The notes below the pieces were generated by a model that worked only from the letters and a program-made list of their open reading frames with translations, was not told the origin of the DNA and did no database searches. Shown here piece by piece: positions 16,504 through 24,838 of a stretch of DNA of 64,000 nt. Source of the stretch: Bradyrhizobium guangzhouense (GTDB lineage: Bacteria > Pseudomonadota > Alphaproteobacteria > Rhizobiales > Xanthobacteraceae); contig NZ_CP030053.1 of the NCBI RefSeq assembly GCF_004114955.1, positions 868,001 to 932,000 of the forward strand, written 5' to 3'. Each line of letters begins with the position of its first letter. The stretch's first letter is position 1. The position numbers and the translations under genes were made by a program.

Positions 16504-17424
16504 ATGCGCCCTTTGACGGCGATTTCGAGCGGCCTGTTGCTGGCAGCGTGTCTGCTGGCAACGGGTGCCTCCGCCCAGAGCAGTGGCGGCGAAGGGCTTA
16601 GCCCGACGCTATCGGCCATCAAGAACGCGCACACCGTGCGGCTCGGCTATCGCGAGAGCTCGCCGCCGTTCTCCTTCCTCGACCCGTCGGGCCGGCCGAT
16701 CGGCTACAGCCTCGAACTGTGCGAGGCCATCGTCGAGGAGATCGGCGTCGAGGTCGACGACCCCGATCTGAAGATCGCCTACGTCAAGGTCACTTCCGAC
16801 GACCGCATTGACGCCATTCTCCAGAACAAGATCGATCTGGAATGCGGCTCGACCACCGCCAATTCCGAGCGCGGCAGGCGTGTCGCCTTCTCGCCGCTGA
16901 TGTTCGTTGCCGGCACCAAGCTGATGGTGCCGAAGGCCTCCAGCGTCCAGCAGCTGACGGACCTGAAGGGCAAGACCATCGTGGTGACGAAAGGCACCAC
17001 CAACGAGCAGGCGATCCAGGCGGCGGACAAGAAGCTTTCGCTGGACCTGAACATCGTCGTCGGCGCCGACCATGAGCAGTCGTACCAGATGCTGGTCGAC
17101 GGCAAGGCCGACGCGTTCGCGACCGACGACATTCTGCTCTCGGGCCTGATCGTCCGCCACAAGTCGCAGGACAAGTTCCGCGTGACCGGCGATTACCTGT
17201 CCTATGATCCCTACGGCATCATGTTCCGCAAGGGCGAGCCGCAACTGGCGGCCGTGGTCGAGCGCACCTTCCGCAAGCTCGGCTCCAACCACGATCTCGT
17301 GCCGCTCTACAACAAATGGTTCATCGCGCGCATGCCGACCGGCGAGAAAATGAACGTGCCGATCTCGCTGCAGCTGGAGGAAGCCTTCAAGGCGATGGAC
17401 GATTCCGCCAGCGCGAACAATTAG
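16504..17424 (+). CDS. Family 3 extracellular solute-binding protein (glutamate/aspartate type), beside a symporter
   Basis: 306 aa. The leader is MRPLTAISSGLLLAAC, then LLATGASAQ, so either a lipoprotein (LAAC box, C16) or type I cleavage at ASA/Q. The mature protein matches GltI-like ABC binding proteins: GYRESSPPFSFLDPSGRPIG, then DLECGSTTANSERGRRVAFS, the segment that in GltI contacts acidic amino acids. No ABC permease or ATPase for this family lies nearby. Instead it is 12 bp downstream of a DAACS symporter with its own GGGAG ribosome site. Co-expression and a shared ligand class are strongly suggested. Confidence 0.9.
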   Translation: MRPLTAISSGLLLAACLLATGASAQSSGGEGLSPTLSAIKNAHTVRLGYRESSPPFSFLDPSGRPIGYSLELCEAIVEEIGVEVDDPDLKIAYVKVTSDDRIDAILQNKIDLECGSTTANSERGRRVAFSPLMFVAGTKLMVPKASSVQQLTDLKGKTIVVTKGTTNEQAIQAADKKLSLDLNIVVGADHEQSYQMLVDGKADAFATDDILLSGLIVRHKSQDKFRVTGDYLSYDPYGIMFRKGEPQLAAVVERTFRKLGSNHDLVPLYNKWFIARMPTGEKMNVPISLQLEEAFKAMDDSASANN

Positions 17425-17432
17425 CTCTTACT

Positions 17433-17533
17433 TCCTTCTCCCCTTGTGGGAGAAGGTGGCGCGAAGCGCCGGATGAGGGGTATCTATCCACGCGTTAGAT
17501 TTACGTTGAGGAGAGAGACCCTCACCCGTCTCA
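17433..17533. repeat. Intergenic palindromic repeat (CCTTCTCCC...GGGAGAAGG type)
   Basis: CCTTCTCCCCTTGTGGGAGAAGG forms a hairpin, followed by GGCGCGAAGCGCC and a GATGAGGG...CCCTCACCC pair. It lies 3' of the binding-protein gene and 3' of the convergent ATP-grasp gene, so it may end both transcripts. An element of the same type is at 31377-31505. Confidence 0.75.
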
Positions 17534-17548
17534 CCGCGCCCGCGGCTA

Positions 17549-18349
17549 CTAACTCCGCCCAAACACCCGATCCAGCGCCGCATCATACGTCGCCTGCACC
17601 AGCTTCGGATGCAGCTTTGCCAGCGCCTCCATCATCACGCCCGAATTGATTTCCAGCACGCGCCAGGCGCCATCCACGCGCACCACGTCGATCGACGCAA
17701 AAGTAATGCCGATGGCGCGCGCCGCATCGACAGCGAGCTTCACGCAAGCCGTGCGCACCCCACCTTCCTCCAGCAACACCGGCTTTGCGCCAGCATCGAG
17801 ATTGTGTCGCCAATCGTTGCCGCGCTGCTTGCTGTAGACGATGAGGGGCGCATCATCGAGCAGGATGACACGGACCTCCTCCTCGATCGCGACGTAAGGC
17901 GAGATCACGAGCCCGGTGCTCATCGAAAAGACCTCGCCCACCGCGTGATCGAGCTCTGCGGCTGTCGTCACCTTGAACACCGAGCGCCCCGATGTCCCTT
18001 CATTCGGCTTCAGCACCACGCCCTGCGGATCGGCGCGAAGTAGCTCGAGCATGGCCTCTCGCCAGGCGGGACCGACAACCTTCCCGCCCAGTTTCGGGTT
18101 GAGGAAGAGGTGATGGGGAATGCAAGGCACGCCGGCGAGCGACAGCGCTTCTGATGTCGCCGATTTGTCGTTGGCGAGACGATGCGCAATCGCGCTGTTG
18201 AGGCCGATGTCGTAGCCGAAGGCGAAGCGACGCATCTCGCCGCGGCGCATCGCGATCAGCCAGCCGCCGGCGCGAACGTCCACGTCGATGCCATGGCGCG
18301 CGCCATAGCCTCTGATCGCCTGGACGAAGATTCGCTCGCTGGTCGCCAT
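17549..18349 (-). CDS. ATP-grasp domain protein (RimK/YheC-like)
   Basis: 266 aa. The middle and C-terminal parts form an ATP-grasp fold: the nucleotide-binding VVLKPNEGTSGRSVFKV (about 109-126) with the glycine-rich loop, and near the C-terminus VLEINSGVMME, which supplies the Mg-binding Glu and Asn. ATP-grasp enzymes join a carboxylate to an amine or thiol through an acyl phosphate, but the substrate here is unknown. There is no partner peptide or adjacent biosynthetic gene. It is divergent from fpr across a 373-bp region with repeated GCGCCAAA motifs. Confidence 0.8.
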   Translation of the reverse strand: MATSERIFVQAIRGYGARHGIDVDVRAGGWLIAMRRGEMRRFAFGYDIGLNSAIAHRLANDKSATSEALSLAGVPCIPHHLFLNPKLGGKVVGPAWREAMLELLRADPQGVVLKPNEGTSGRSVFKVTTAAELDHAVGEVFSMSTGLVISPYVAIEEEVRVILLDDAPLIVYSKQRGNDWRHNLDAGAKPVLLEEGGVRTACVKLAVDAARAIGITFASIDVVRVDGAWRVLEINSGVMMEALAKLHPKLVQATYDAALDRVFGRS

Positions 18350-18363
18350 GTCCTGATCGTTCC

Positions 18364-18478
18364 GGGCGCCAAAAGCCGCAAAAATGCGGGAAATCGCGCC
18401 AAAGCAGGGTGAAAGTCAGAGCTATTCTTAATGAAATTCTCGCGAGCGCGATGGAAATTAAGTGCTGCTTTGGCGCCC
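18364..18478. promoter_or_regulatory. Repeated GCGCCAAA motifs in the ATP-grasp/fpr divergent region
   Basis: GGGCGCCAAA (18364-18373), GCGCCAAAGCAG (18396-18407) and the inverted CTGCTTTGGCGCCC (18465-18478). The second and third form a perfect 12-bp inverted repeat separated by 57 bp. An AT-richer segment between them (around 18421-18440) could hold a promoter. The remainder of the 373-bp gap (18350-18722) shows nothing else I can name; the fpr reading frame stays open through its right part without a convincing earlier start. Confidence 0.4.
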
Positions 18479-18722
18479 GAACGGGAAAAGAAATTGCCGG
18501 ATGTGCGCGCCGGACAGCAGATCCGTTAATGATGTGACCATTTCCGCCGCAAATGCCGGTTTGACCGGCATCAATTGCATCCGGAACGAGGTTGATTATT
18601 GGTCTCAATGGCGTAGATCACACACTCGAAATCCTCCGCCATGGCAATGGTGTCCGCCCCGTTTTCAGGGCCGGGCAACGCTTTTGCCCGAAAACCGCAA
18701 GACATTCGGAATATCGAAAATC

Positions 18723-19496
18723 ATGAGCGCGTTTTACCGAGAGAAGGTTCTTTCCGTCCAGCATTGGACCGACACACTGTTCAGCTTCCGCGCCACGCGC
18801 GACACCGGCTTCCGCTTCCAGAACGGCCAGTTCGCGATGATCGGCCTCGAAGTCGACGGCCGTCCGCTGCTGCGCGCCTACAGCATGGCCAGCGCCAATC
18901 ACGAGGAAGAGCTCGAGTTCTTCTCGATCAAGGTGCAGGACGGTCCGCTGACCTCACGTCTGCAGAAGATCAAGGAAGGCGACACCATCCTGGTCGGCCG
19001 CAAGGCGACCGGCACGCTGATCACCGACAACCTCATCCCCGGCAAGCGGCTGATGCTGCTCTCGACCGGCACCGGCCTTGCGCCCTTCGCTAGCCTGATC
19101 AAGGACCCCGAGGTCTACGAGCAGTTCGAGAGCATCGTGCTGGTGCACGGCTGTCGCCAGGTCTCCGAGCTCGCCTATGGCGAGAAGCTGGTCGCGAATT
19201 TGCGCGAGGACGAGCTGTTCGGCGAGCTGCTCGCCGACAAGCTGATCTATTATCCGACCGTGACCCGCGAGCCGTTCAAGAACCGCGGCCGCATCACCGA
19301 CCTCATCAACTCCGAGCAGATCTTCAACGACATCGGCCAAGGCCCCCTCAACATCGAGACCGACCGCATCATGATGTGCGGCAGCCCGGCGATGCTGGAA
19401 GAGCTGAAGGCGATGTTCGAAAGCCGCGACTTCGTCGAGGGAAGCGGCAACAAGCCCGGCCATTTCGTGATCGAGAAGGCCTTCGTCGAGCGCTGA
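18723..19496 (+). CDS. fpr: Ferredoxin--NADP+ reductase
   Basis: 257 aa flavoprotein exchanging electrons between NADPH and ferredoxin or flavodoxin. The FAD motif RAYSMAS (51-57) and the NADP site LLSTGTGLAPFASLI (about 110-124) are typical of the bacterial subclass. The C-terminus ends VIEKAFVER, the short tail of this group rather than the aromatic plant-type end. The ATG at 18723 gives the standard length. It is followed at 333 bp, on the same strand, by a glutamate-synthase-like iron-sulfur flavoprotein that could be an electron acceptor; that link is inference. Confidence 0.92.
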   Translation: MSAFYREKVLSVQHWTDTLFSFRATRDTGFRFQNGQFAMIGLEVDGRPLLRAYSMASANHEEELEFFSIKVQDGPLTSRLQKIKEGDTILVGRKATGTLITDNLIPGKRLMLLSTGTGLAPFASLIKDPEVYEQFESIVLVHGCRQVSELAYGEKLVANLREDELFGELLADKLIYYPTVTREPFKNRGRITDLINSEQIFNDIGQGPLNIETDRIMMCGSPAMLEELKAMFESRDFVEGSGNKPGHFVIEKAFVER

Positions 19497-19527
19497 ATGG
19501 CGCTCGCTCTCGCGGCGCCGTCTCGGT

Positions 19528-19650
19528 GTCGTCCTGGCGAAAGCCGGGACCCATAGCCACCGAGTCCAATTTGGCGAAGACTGGCCGTTGTCAGTCTTCG
19601 CACAACCTCGTTTAGGGGTAATGGGTCCTGGCTTTCGCCAGGACGACGGC
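19528..19650. repeat. Intergenic palindromic repeat (GTCCTGGCGAAAGCC type)
   Basis: GTCCTGGCGAAAGCC-GGGACCCAT at the left pairs with ATGGGTCCTGGCTTTCGCCAGGAC at the right, with an inner GGCGAAGACTG/CAGTCTTCG pair. This is the main content of the 333-bp gap 19497-19829; I see nothing else there apart from likely promoter sequence near its right end. A related element is at 21913-22060. Confidence 0.75.
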
Positions 19651-19829
19651 GGTGGGCACAGCCTCTTCCGCGGCGAGCGATCCTCATCCCCGCTACTGCT
19701 GCAGTGCAGCAGGCCTGACCTCTCGGTGGATTGATTTATCCCAGCCGAATTCGCTAGCCTGAAACAAGCGCTGCGTCATATCCGTATGACAGGTGCGGGC
19801 GTATCGTACCGCCTGATGCTGGCGAGAGG

Positions 19830-21527
19830 GTGGGAATCGTGGCCGACAACAACAAGACGCAGGAATCGCCCAAACGTTTGCCGTTGGCGGAAGAAGGGAT
19901 CATGGAGACCCTCCTGCTGCCGTTCTCGCCGCGCTTCATCATTCTGACGATCTGCGCGGTCGTCACCGCGCTCCTGATCGGCATCGCCATCGCGGACCGC
20001 AGGATCTTCGACATCCTGCTGGTCCCGATCTGCATCTTCGGTGCGCTGACGCTGCTCGGCGTCCGCGATCTCATGCAGAAGAGTCACGCGGTGCTGCGCA
20101 ACTATCCGATCTCGGCGCATATCCGTTTCCTCCTGGAGGAAATTCGCCCGGAGATGCGGCAGTACTTCTTCGAGAGCGAGAAGGACGGCATGCCGTTCTC
20201 GCGCGACACGCGCGCAGTGGTCTATCAGCGCGCCAAGATGCAGCTCGACAAGCGTCCGTTCGGCACCCAGGAGGACGTCTACCGCGAGGGCTATGAGTGG
20301 ATGCATCACTCGGTGGCGCCGAAGGCGCATGCCGAGGAGAAGTTTCGCGTCACCATCGGCGGGCCGGACTGCGCAAAGCCCTATTCGGCCTCGGTGTTCA
20401 ACATCTCGGCCATGAGCTTTGGCGCGCTGAGCCCCAATGCCGTGCGCGCGCTCAATGCCGGCGCCAGGAAAGGCGGCTTCGCCCACGACACCGGGGAGGG
20501 CGGCTTCAGCCCCTATCACGCCGAGATGGGTGGTGATGTCATCTGGGAGATAGGTTCCGGCTATTTCGGCTGCCGCCATCTCGACGGCACCTTCGATCCG
20601 GAGGCATTCGCGCGCGTTGCGAGCCAGGACCAGATCAAGATGGTCGAGCTCAAGATCAGCCAGGGTGCCAAGCCCGGCCATGGCGGCGTGCTGCCGGCGG
20701 CGAAAGTCTCGGAAGAAATCTCCAAGATCCGCGGCGTCGCGATGGGCGAGGATTGCATCTCGCCGGCCTCGCATCGCGCTTTCTCGACCCCCACGGGCAT
20801 GATGCAGTTCATCGCCGAGATGCGACGGCTCTCGGGCGGCAAGCCTGCCGGCTTCAAGCTCTGCATCGGCCATCCCTGGGAATTCCTGGCGATCTGCAAG
20901 GCGATGCTGGAGACCGGCATCTACCCTGACTTCATCGTGGTCGACGGCAATGAAGGCGGCACCGGCGCGGCGCCGCTCGAATTCATGGACCATCTGGGCA
21001 TGCCGATGCGCGAGGGCGTCAATTTCGTTCACAACGCTCTGGTCGGCATCAATGCGCGCGACCGCATCCGGCTCGGCGCCTCCGGCAAGATCGCAACCGC
21101 CTTCGACATGGCACGCGCCATGGCGATCGGCGCCGACTGGTGCAATTCGGCGCGCGGCTTCATGTTCTCGCTCGGCTGCATCCAGTCGCTGAGCTGCCAC
21201 ACCGACCGCTGCCCGACCGGCGTCGCCACCCAGGACCCGACCCGGGCGCGCGCGCTCTACGTGCCGCTCAAGATCGACCGCGTACACAATTATCACCACG
21301 CCACGCTGCACTCGCTGACCGAGCTGATCGCCGCGGCCGGTCTCGAACATCCGCAGGAGCTGCGCCCGATCCATTTCAGTCAGCGGACCTCGACGACCAA
21401 GGTGCAATCCTTCGCGCAGCTCTATCCGGCGCTGCGTCCGGGCGAGTTGCTCGAAGGCACCGAGGATCCCCGGTTCCGCGATGCCTGGCGGATGGCCCAG
21501 GCGGCGTCGTTCCAGCCGGTGCTGTGA
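19830..21527 (+). CDS. Membrane-anchored FMN-binding glutamate synthase-like protein
   Basis: 565 aa. Two hydrophobic segments (about 35-55 and 58-77) anchor the N-terminus. The rest is the FMN-binding barrel of glutamate synthase, with VVDGNEGGTGAAP (371-382) and the [3Fe-4S] ligands C450, C456 and C461 (C-x5-C-x4-C, as in GltS). The N-terminal glutaminase and C-terminal beta-helix domains of GltB are both missing, so it cannot make ammonia from glutamine by itself. Starts with GTG at 19830 after GGCGAGAGG; a second GTG at 19839 is an alternative. The physiological reaction is unknown. Confidence 0.88.
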   Translation: MGIVADNNKTQESPKRLPLAEEGIMETLLLPFSPRFIILTICAVVTALLIGIAIADRRIFDILLVPICIFGALTLLGVRDLMQKSHAVLRNYPISAHIRFLLEEIRPEMRQYFFESEKDGMPFSRDTRAVVYQRAKMQLDKRPFGTQEDVYREGYEWMHHSVAPKAHAEEKFRVTIGGPDCAKPYSASVFNISAMSFGALSPNAVRALNAGARKGGFAHDTGEGGFSPYHAEMGGDVIWEIGSGYFGCRHLDGTFDPEAFARVASQDQIKMVELKISQGAKPGHGGVLPAAKVSEEISKIRGVAMGEDCISPASHRAFSTPTGMMQFIAEMRRLSGGKPAGFKLCIGHPWEFLAICKAMLETGIYPDFIVVDGNEGGTGAAPLEFMDHLGMPMREGVNFVHNALVGINARDRIRLGASGKIATAFDMARAMAIGADWCNSARGFMFSLGCIQSLSCHTDRCPTGVATQDPTRARALYVPLKIDRVHNYHHATLHSLTELIAAAGLEHPQELRPIHFSQRTSTTKVQSFAQLYPALRPGELLEGTEDPRFRDAWRMAQAASFQPVL

Positions 21528-21633
21528 GGCTCCCGCCTGACGGCACGATAGCGCCACGTCCGCGGCGGCCAAATTGGTCGGCATCAGGGTTGCATTTTAA
21601 CCCTTGTGTCAGCTTCGGGTGTAAAATGTCGTC

Positions 21634-21876
21634 ATGGACGAAGAGCGCCGCAGCAAGGCCAGGCACCGCGTATTGAAGGCCGGAACCATCGAGTTCGGCG
21701 GCGGCGCGATCGACTGCACCGTCCGCAATTTCTCCGACACCGGCGCCGCCCTCGACGTCACCAGCCCGGTCGGCATTCCCGAGCACTTCACCTTGAACAT
21801 CAAGGCCGAGGGTGTGCACCTGCCCTGCACCGTGGTGTGGCGCAAGGAGAAGCGGATCGGGGTGCGGTTCGGGTGA
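21634..21876 (+). CDS. PilZ domain protein (c-di-GMP binding candidate)
   Basis: 80 aa, essentially a single PilZ domain. The c-di-GMP contact motifs are visible: RRSKAR (RxxxR, R6 and R10) and NFSDTG (N/DxSxxG, 32-37). The C-terminal WRKEKRIGVRFG closes the barrel. Single-domain PilZ proteins usually relay c-di-GMP to motility or polysaccharide systems. It is monocistronic, with no target gene adjacent. A PAS-GGDEF-EAL protein is encoded about 31 kb away. Confidence 0.88.
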   Translation: MDEERRSKARHRVLKAGTIEFGGGAIDCTVRNFSDTGAALDVTSPVGIPEHFTLNIKAEGVHLPCTVVWRKEKRIGVRFG

Positions 21877-21912
21877 GGTGGGCGTTTGGTGAGAGCGCGA
21901 ACCACGAACTCC

Positions 21913-22060
21913 GCCGTCGTCCCGGACAAGCGAAGCGCAATCCGGGACCCATACGCCGCAGCATGAGTCTGGCGAAGATTGATCGTTACGCGGTACGGCG
22001 ACCTGCGCACTCTCGATAGATCGCGCGGTATGGGTCCCGGCCTTCGCCGGGACGACGGCG
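21913..22060. repeat. Intergenic palindromic repeat (GTCGTCCCGG...CCGGGACGAC type)
   Basis: GCCGTCGTCCCGGACAAGCG and CGATCCGGGACCCATA-like sequence on the left mirror TATGGGTCCCGGCC and CGCCGGGACGACGGC on the right. It lies between the convergent PilZ and CNNM genes and is related to 19528-19650. Confidence 0.75.
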
Positions 22061-22102
22061 GGGGTTGGCGCGGCGATTTGCGCTCTCACTCACTGCCGGC
22101 TG

Positions 22103-23401
22103 CTACCCCGTCTCCACCTCACCCCGCCGGCTCGCCAGAATTTTGTCGATCCGCCGGCCGTCGAGATCGACCACCTCGATATGCCAGCCGGCGAAGTCGA
22201 AGGCGTCGCCGACATTGGGCAGCACGGTGAATTGCTGCAGCACCAGGCCGGCAACGGTGTTGTAGCGGTGGTGCGGCGGCAGCTCGACGCTCAACAGCTC
22301 GCCGAACTCGTCGACCGGCATCCAGCCCGAGACGAGCAGCGAGCCATCCGCACGCCTGACATAGGCCGGTTCCGGCGGGCCTTCCTCCGAGTGAAACGCC
22401 CCGACGATCGATTCGAGAATGTCGGCCGCGGTCACCACGCCTTCGAACGCGCCGTATTCGTCATGGACGAGGCCGATATGCACGGGCGCGGCCTTCAGGA
22501 TCGCGAGCACGTCGCGCGCGTCCGCGGACGCCGGAATGATCGGCGTCTCGCGGACCAGCGCGCGCAGATCGGGCGTTCGCTCGCGCATATAGGCGATGAG
22601 CAGATCCTTGGCCTGGAGCACGCCGATCGGCTTGTCGCGATCGCCGTCGCAGACCGGAAAGCGCGAATGCGGGCTCTTGGCGATCAGCGCCTGGATCACG
22701 TCCTGATCATCGTTCAGGTCGACCTCGTCGACCTCCGTGCGCGGCGTCATCACCGCGCCGACGGGGCGGTCGCCGAGCCGCATCACGCCCGCGATCATTT
22801 CCTTCTCGCCGGGCTCGAGTACGCCGGCGCTTTCGGCCTCGTTGACGAGATGATGGATCTCGTCCTCCGACACTTTCTCTTCGGCCTTGCCACCGCGACC
22901 GAGCAGCGTGAGGATCAGCTTGCCGGAGACGTCGAGCAGAAACACCAGCGGCAGCGAGACCCGCGCCAGCACATGCATCGCCGGCGCAACCTTGACCGCG
23001 ATGCTTTCAGGATCGCGCAGCGCCACCTGCTTCGGCACCAGCTCGCCGACGATCAGCGTCGCATAGGTGATGATGGTGACGACGATGCCGACACCGACGA
23101 TGTCGGCGATGCCCGAGGACAGGCCGAGCTCGACCAGCCATTGCGTCAGCCGCTGCCCCAGCGTCGCGCCCGAGAAGGCGCCGGAGAGCACTCCGACCAG
23201 CGTGATGCCGATCTGCACGGTCGAAAGAAACTTTCCGGGATCGGCAGCCAATGTCAGCGCGCGCTCGGCCCCGCGCACGCCCTTGGCCGCCAGCAGCGAC
23301 AGCCGCGCCGGGCGCGATGAGACCACGGCCAGTTCCGACATGGAGAGCAGGCCGTTGATGACGATCAGGACGACGACGATGATGAGTTCGACGGACAACA
23401 T
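22103..23401 (-). CDS. CNNM/CorC (HlyC) family membrane protein
   Basis: 432 aa. An N-terminal DUF21/CNNM transmembrane region (about 1-180) is followed by a CBS pair (about 200-325, with VMTPRTEVDEVDL and HDEYGAFEGVVTAADILE) and a C-terminal CorC_HlyC domain (about 345-430). Family members are linked to Mg2+/Co2+ efflux or magnesium homeostasis; the old name hemolysin is misleading. The ATG at 23401 is preferred over a TTG at 23410. No partner gene is apparent. Confidence 0.88.
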   Translation of the reverse strand: MLSVELIIVVVLIVINGLLSMSELAVVSSRPARLSLLAAKGVRGAERALTLAADPGKFLSTVQIGITLVGVLSGAFSGATLGQRLTQWLVELGLSSGIADIVGVGIVVTIITYATLIVGELVPKQVALRDPESIAVKVAPAMHVLARVSLPLVFLLDVSGKLILTLLGRGGKAEEKVSEDEIHHLVNEAESAGVLEPGEKEMIAGVMRLGDRPVGAVMTPRTEVDEVDLNDDQDVIQALIAKSPHSRFPVCDGDRDKPIGVLQAKDLLIAYMRERTPDLRALVRETPIIPASADARDVLAILKAAPVHIGLVHDEYGAFEGVVTAADILESIVGAFHSEEGPPEPAYVRRADGSLLVSGWMPVDEFGELLSVELPPHHRYNTVAGLVLQQFTVLPNVGDAFDFAGWHIEVVDLDGRRIDKILASRRGEVETG

Positions 23402-23511
23402 TGTGCGCAAGGACGAGGGACGATGAGCCCGGCGGACGCCGGACCAAGCCCCTTATATATGAAAGCGATGCGCGCTTTGCCCGGTTCCGACCAAATTGTC
23501 GCAGGTCAAGT

Positions 23512-24825
23512 TCAGCTGCTTTCGCCGGGGTTTTCGAGGCTGAACGTGTCCGATTGCTCGTCATAGGCGAACAGCTCGGCATAGCGGCCCCACGAGACGA
23601 TCGTCTTCAACGTGTCCTCGGCGTCTTCCTCGGACATGTAGTCCTCCAATTCATTCCGGAAACGAGCGACGGGCGCGGTGTGGGACGTGCGTTCATCGAG
23701 CACACGCTTGATCAGGGCCATCACTGGAACAAAGGTGAGTGCATGCTCGGCAAAAAGTTTCTTGCGGGCGTCGGTTTCAAGATTGGCAAACCGGTTGCCG
23801 GCATCCGATAGCACGAGATCGCCTTCACTCAACTGGGCGAACCGCAGCAATTGAAGGGACTCGCCGAAGTGGATGATCTCGCCCGCTTCCAGTTGGAGAC
23901 TGCCGGCAAGCACAGGCAGGTCGGCGTGGCCGTTGTACGGCGGCCCGGACAACGTCTCGATCAGGCCTGAAAGGACGTTCGATGAAACATGGTGCAGAAC
24001 CATGCCGATGCCGGTGCCCGGAATGCCCTCGATCGAAGCGGGCCTGGCCTCGGGACGCTGGGTCATGCGGGCATAGATGCTGTCGACCAATTGCCGGAAG
24101 ACCGGATCCAGCCGATTGCGCGGATGCGGCAGATCGACTTTGATCTCTGCGGCGACCCGTCCCGGGTTCGACGAGAACACCAGAATGCGATCACACATCA
24201 GGACCGCTTCCTCGATATTGTGCGTGACCATCAATACCGACTTGATCGGCAATCGACCCTCGATCCAGAGATCGATCAGGTCGGTACGCAGCGTTTCCGC
24301 CGTGAGCACGTCGAGCGCCGAAAACGGTTCGTCCATCAGCAGCAGGTCCGGATGCACGACCAGCGCGCGGGCAAAGCCGACGCGCTGGCGCATGCCGCCC
24401 GACAATTCCTTGGGAAAGGCCGACTCGAATCCGTCGAGGCCGATCAGGTCGATCGCCGCGAGCGCGCGCTTGCGGCGCTCGGTCGCGTCGACGCCGAGCG
24501 CCTCCAGTCCGAGCTCGACGTTTTGCAGCACCGTCAGCCAGGGGAACAGCGCGAACGACTGAAACACCATGGCGACGCCGTTCGGCGGTCCCGCGATGAT
24601 CTCGCCCCGGCAGGTCGCCTGTCCCGTCGACGGGGCGACGAGACCGGCGATGATCCGCAGCAGCGTCGATTTGCCGGAGCCGGAGCGGCCCAGCAAGCCG
24701 ACGATCTCGCCGGAGCGGATCGTCAGATCGACCTTCTCCAGCACCAGCAGCTCCTCGCCGCTGCCCTTCGGAAAGGAGCGGCAGACACCACGGATATCGA
24801 TGAGCGCAGGGGGATGATCGAGCAT
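23512..24825 (-). CDS. ABC transporter ATPase with C-terminal AAA-associated domain
   Basis: 437 aa. The N-terminal 270 residues are a NitT/TauT-type ATPase: Walker A GRSGSGKST, Q-loop VFQSFALFPW, signature LSGGMRQRVG, Walker B LLLMDEP. From about 290 to the end is the AAA-associated C-terminal domain (PF09821-like), ending in the acidic EDYMSEEDAEDTLKTIV region and presumed regulatory. The ATG at 24825 has GAGGAG seven bases upstream and is preferred over a TTG at 24846 that would overlap the permease. It is last in the porin-permease-ATPase unit; no binding-protein gene is present. Confidence 0.9.
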   Translation of the reverse strand: MLDHPPALIDIRGVCRSFPKGSGEELLVLEKVDLTIRSGEIVGLLGRSGSGKSTLLRIIAGLVAPSTGQATCRGEIIAGPPNGVAMVFQSFALFPWLTVLQNVELGLEALGVDATERRKRALAAIDLIGLDGFESAFPKELSGGMRQRVGFARALVVHPDLLLMDEPFSALDVLTAETLRTDLIDLWIEGRLPIKSVLMVTHNIEEAVLMCDRILVFSSNPGRVAAEIKVDLPHPRNRLDPVFRQLVDSIYARMTQRPEARPASIEGIPGTGIGMVLHHVSSNVLSGLIETLSGPPYNGHADLPVLAGSLQLEAGEIIHFGESLQLLRFAQLSEGDLVLSDAGNRFANLETDARKKLFAEHALTFVPVMALIKRVLDERTSHTAPVARFRNELEDYMSEEDAEDTLKTIVSWGRYAELFAYDEQSDTFSLENPGESS

Positions 24826-24838
24826 GATGGTCTCCTCG

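Noticed and set aside
18462-18722. N-terminal extension of fpr by 87 residues
   Set aside because: The added sequence has no homology pattern or ribosome site, and Fpr proteins begin at about the ATG at 18723.
19776-21584. Long minus-strand open frame opposite the glutamate-synthase-like gene
   Set aside because: His/Arg-rich antisense shadow without any domain or ribosome site.
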